A stretch of 6,666 nt of DNA from assembly GCA_903904545.1 (NCBI GenBank), contig CAIVDB010000119.1:1-6666 (forward strand), in the 5' to 3' direction. Every line of letters begins with the position of its first letter. The stretch's first letter is position 1. The translations under genes and the position numbers were made by a program. The notes beneath the pieces are model-generated. The model saw nothing but the letters and a program-made list of their open reading frames with translations. It was not told where the DNA came from and did no database searches. The stretch is from an uncultured bacterium. GTDB taxonomy: Bacteria; Patescibacteria; JAEDAM01; Absconditabacterales; Absconditicoccaceae. This document shows positions 6,034-6,666 of this stretch, piece by piece.

Positions 6034-6588
6034 ATGCCATTGAAAATCTCTCTTTCATGACCTGCGTGATCTGGAAAGTCTTCTTTGATACAGGCGATAG
6101 TACAAAAATATGGTATACAGACCGCCGATATAGGTCAGGTTTTTAGGCAGAGGGCCGTAGAAAAGGGACTCACTATAGCAGAATATGATAAATTAGTAGA
6201 ACAAAATCCACAAGAAGACATAGAAATAGATAATGATTTTCAGAAAATAGTTCAGGCCTGTCCAGATGATATTATTGTTTCTCGAAGAATGGGATTTCAT
6301 TTTCTTCCTGAAATTATTTCTATCTGTCTAGATGTTGATCCTTTGGAGTGAGCTCAGAGGGTTTTTTTGGCTGACAGATGATTACAGGAAACAAAATATA
6401 GTAGTGTTGAAGTAGCTTTGGAAAAAAACATGGAAAGAATGCAAAGAGTAAGAGATAGACTTTGGAAACTTTATGGAGTTGATTTTACAGACACCTCTCA
6501 TTATACCGCAGTTTTGGATACAAGTAATAAAACCTTTGAGGAAAATTTTGCCTCTTTAGATTCGCTTATTCAATCATTGAGAGGATAA
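6034..6588 (+). CDS. cmk: Cytidylate kinase, archaeal-type (CMP kinase-like)
   Basis: A 184-residue protein with four TGA codons (6058, 6067, 6349, 6379) read as Gly and a TAA stop. The Walker A P-loop GPAGSGKSS occupies residues 9-17; Gly9 and Gly12 are both encoded by TGA. The next segment, IQTADIGQVFRQRAVEKGLTI followed by LVEQNPQEDIEIDNDFQKIV, matches the short archaeal-type CMP kinases (SAGEIFRELAKERGMSLEEF, then ENPEIDKEID) better than the longer bacterial Cmk. The Arg-rich helix MERMQRVRDRLWKLYGVDFTDTSHYTAVLDTS fits their LID and C-terminal region. The family phosphorylates CMP and dCMP with ATP in the cytoplasm. The start is ATG 6034, close before the first strand; ATG 6025 in frame is an alternative. 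No SD sequence is present. Specificity for CMP over another nucleotide is inferred from similarity alone. Confidence 0.88.
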
Positions 6589-6630
6589 TTATGTTCTTCC
6601 CCTATATGTAATATATATTATTTATTCTTC

Positions 6631-6659
6631 TTGACTTTTGTTCTATATTTCTTTATATG
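6631..6659 (+). promoter_or_regulatory. Promoter-like pair facing a gene beyond the window
   Basis: TTGACT (6631-6636) and TATATG (6654-6659) are 17 bases apart, a good sigma70-type match placed 42 bases after the cytidylate kinase stop codon. The 78 bases after that stop hold no gene; they also contain a short AT-only palindrome TAATATATATTA near 6608-6619. Confidence 0.4.
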
Positions 6660-6666
6660 TGTTTCC

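Noticed and set aside
63..6588. Multiple pseudogenes caused by TGA stops
   Set aside because: The frames never shift at these sites, and the residues restored as Gly match conserved family positions, so recoding explains them better than decay.
63..6588. TGA read as tryptophan (code 4) or selenocysteine
   Set aside because: Trp would destroy the P-loop, GGSTITQQ and GLIQF motifs. Selenocysteine cannot account for 29 scattered sites in unrelated proteins.
1..6666. tRNA or other standard RNA genes
   Set aside because: No T-loop plus acceptor-stem pattern or known RNA core motif was seen on either strand by eye; a covariance search would be decisive.

Overview
This window reads as an AT-rich bacterial chromosome segment that uses genetic code 25 (UGA = glycine), the code known from the candidate phyla Gracilibacteria (BD1-5/GN02) and Absconditabacteria (SR1). 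Under the standard code most genes look broken. When TGA is read as Gly they become continuous, and the restored residues fall on conserved glycines: the P-loop of the nucleotide kinase, the GG-STITQQ motif of the glycosyltransferase, and the 'TGLIQF' core of the SLT lytic transglycosylase. I count 29 in-frame TGA codons in six of the eight genes. All eight genes end in TAA or TAG, none in TGA. Lineage is inferred from the code, not from a marker gene.

Layout. Left (63-2146, + strand): two envelope peptidoglycan genes, an SLT-type lytic transglycosylase with a C-terminal EF-hand-like loop, then a monofunctional transglycosylase (mtgA). The 5' end of the first gene is unresolved because an in-frame TAG sits at 60-62. 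Middle (2160-3806, - strand, transcribed leftward): a compact cluster of a CutA-like protein, a membrane-anchored protein of unknown function and a Nudix hydrolase, with gaps of 19 and 14 bases. It converges on mtgA with only 13 bases between the stop codons. A promoter-like pair lies directly in front of the CutA-like gene and would give an almost leaderless message.

Next to it (3974-5335, - strand) is a 453-residue single-pass membrane protein with a FecR-like domain. It is followed by a hairpin-rich non-coding stretch ending in a good intrinsic terminator (3841-3973). Its upstream region (5336-5669) has a plausible sigma70-type promoter overlapped by inverted repeats, and a GC-richer hairpin-forming element. 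Right (5670-6588, + strand): a small ArsR-type HTH regulator, a 63-bp array of nine heptamers, and an archaeal-type cytidylate kinase. The last bases hold a promoter-like pair pointing out of the window.

The genes share a theme of cell-wall synthesis and turnover, envelope sensing (the FecR-like protein) and small housekeeping or regulatory enzymes. No mobile element, CRISPR array, tRNA or rRNA is visible. Nearly all start codons lack a recognisable Shine-Dalgarno sequence. The genes most worth a second look are the unknown membrane protein at 2621-3523 and the FecR-like protein with no partner sigma factor in view.
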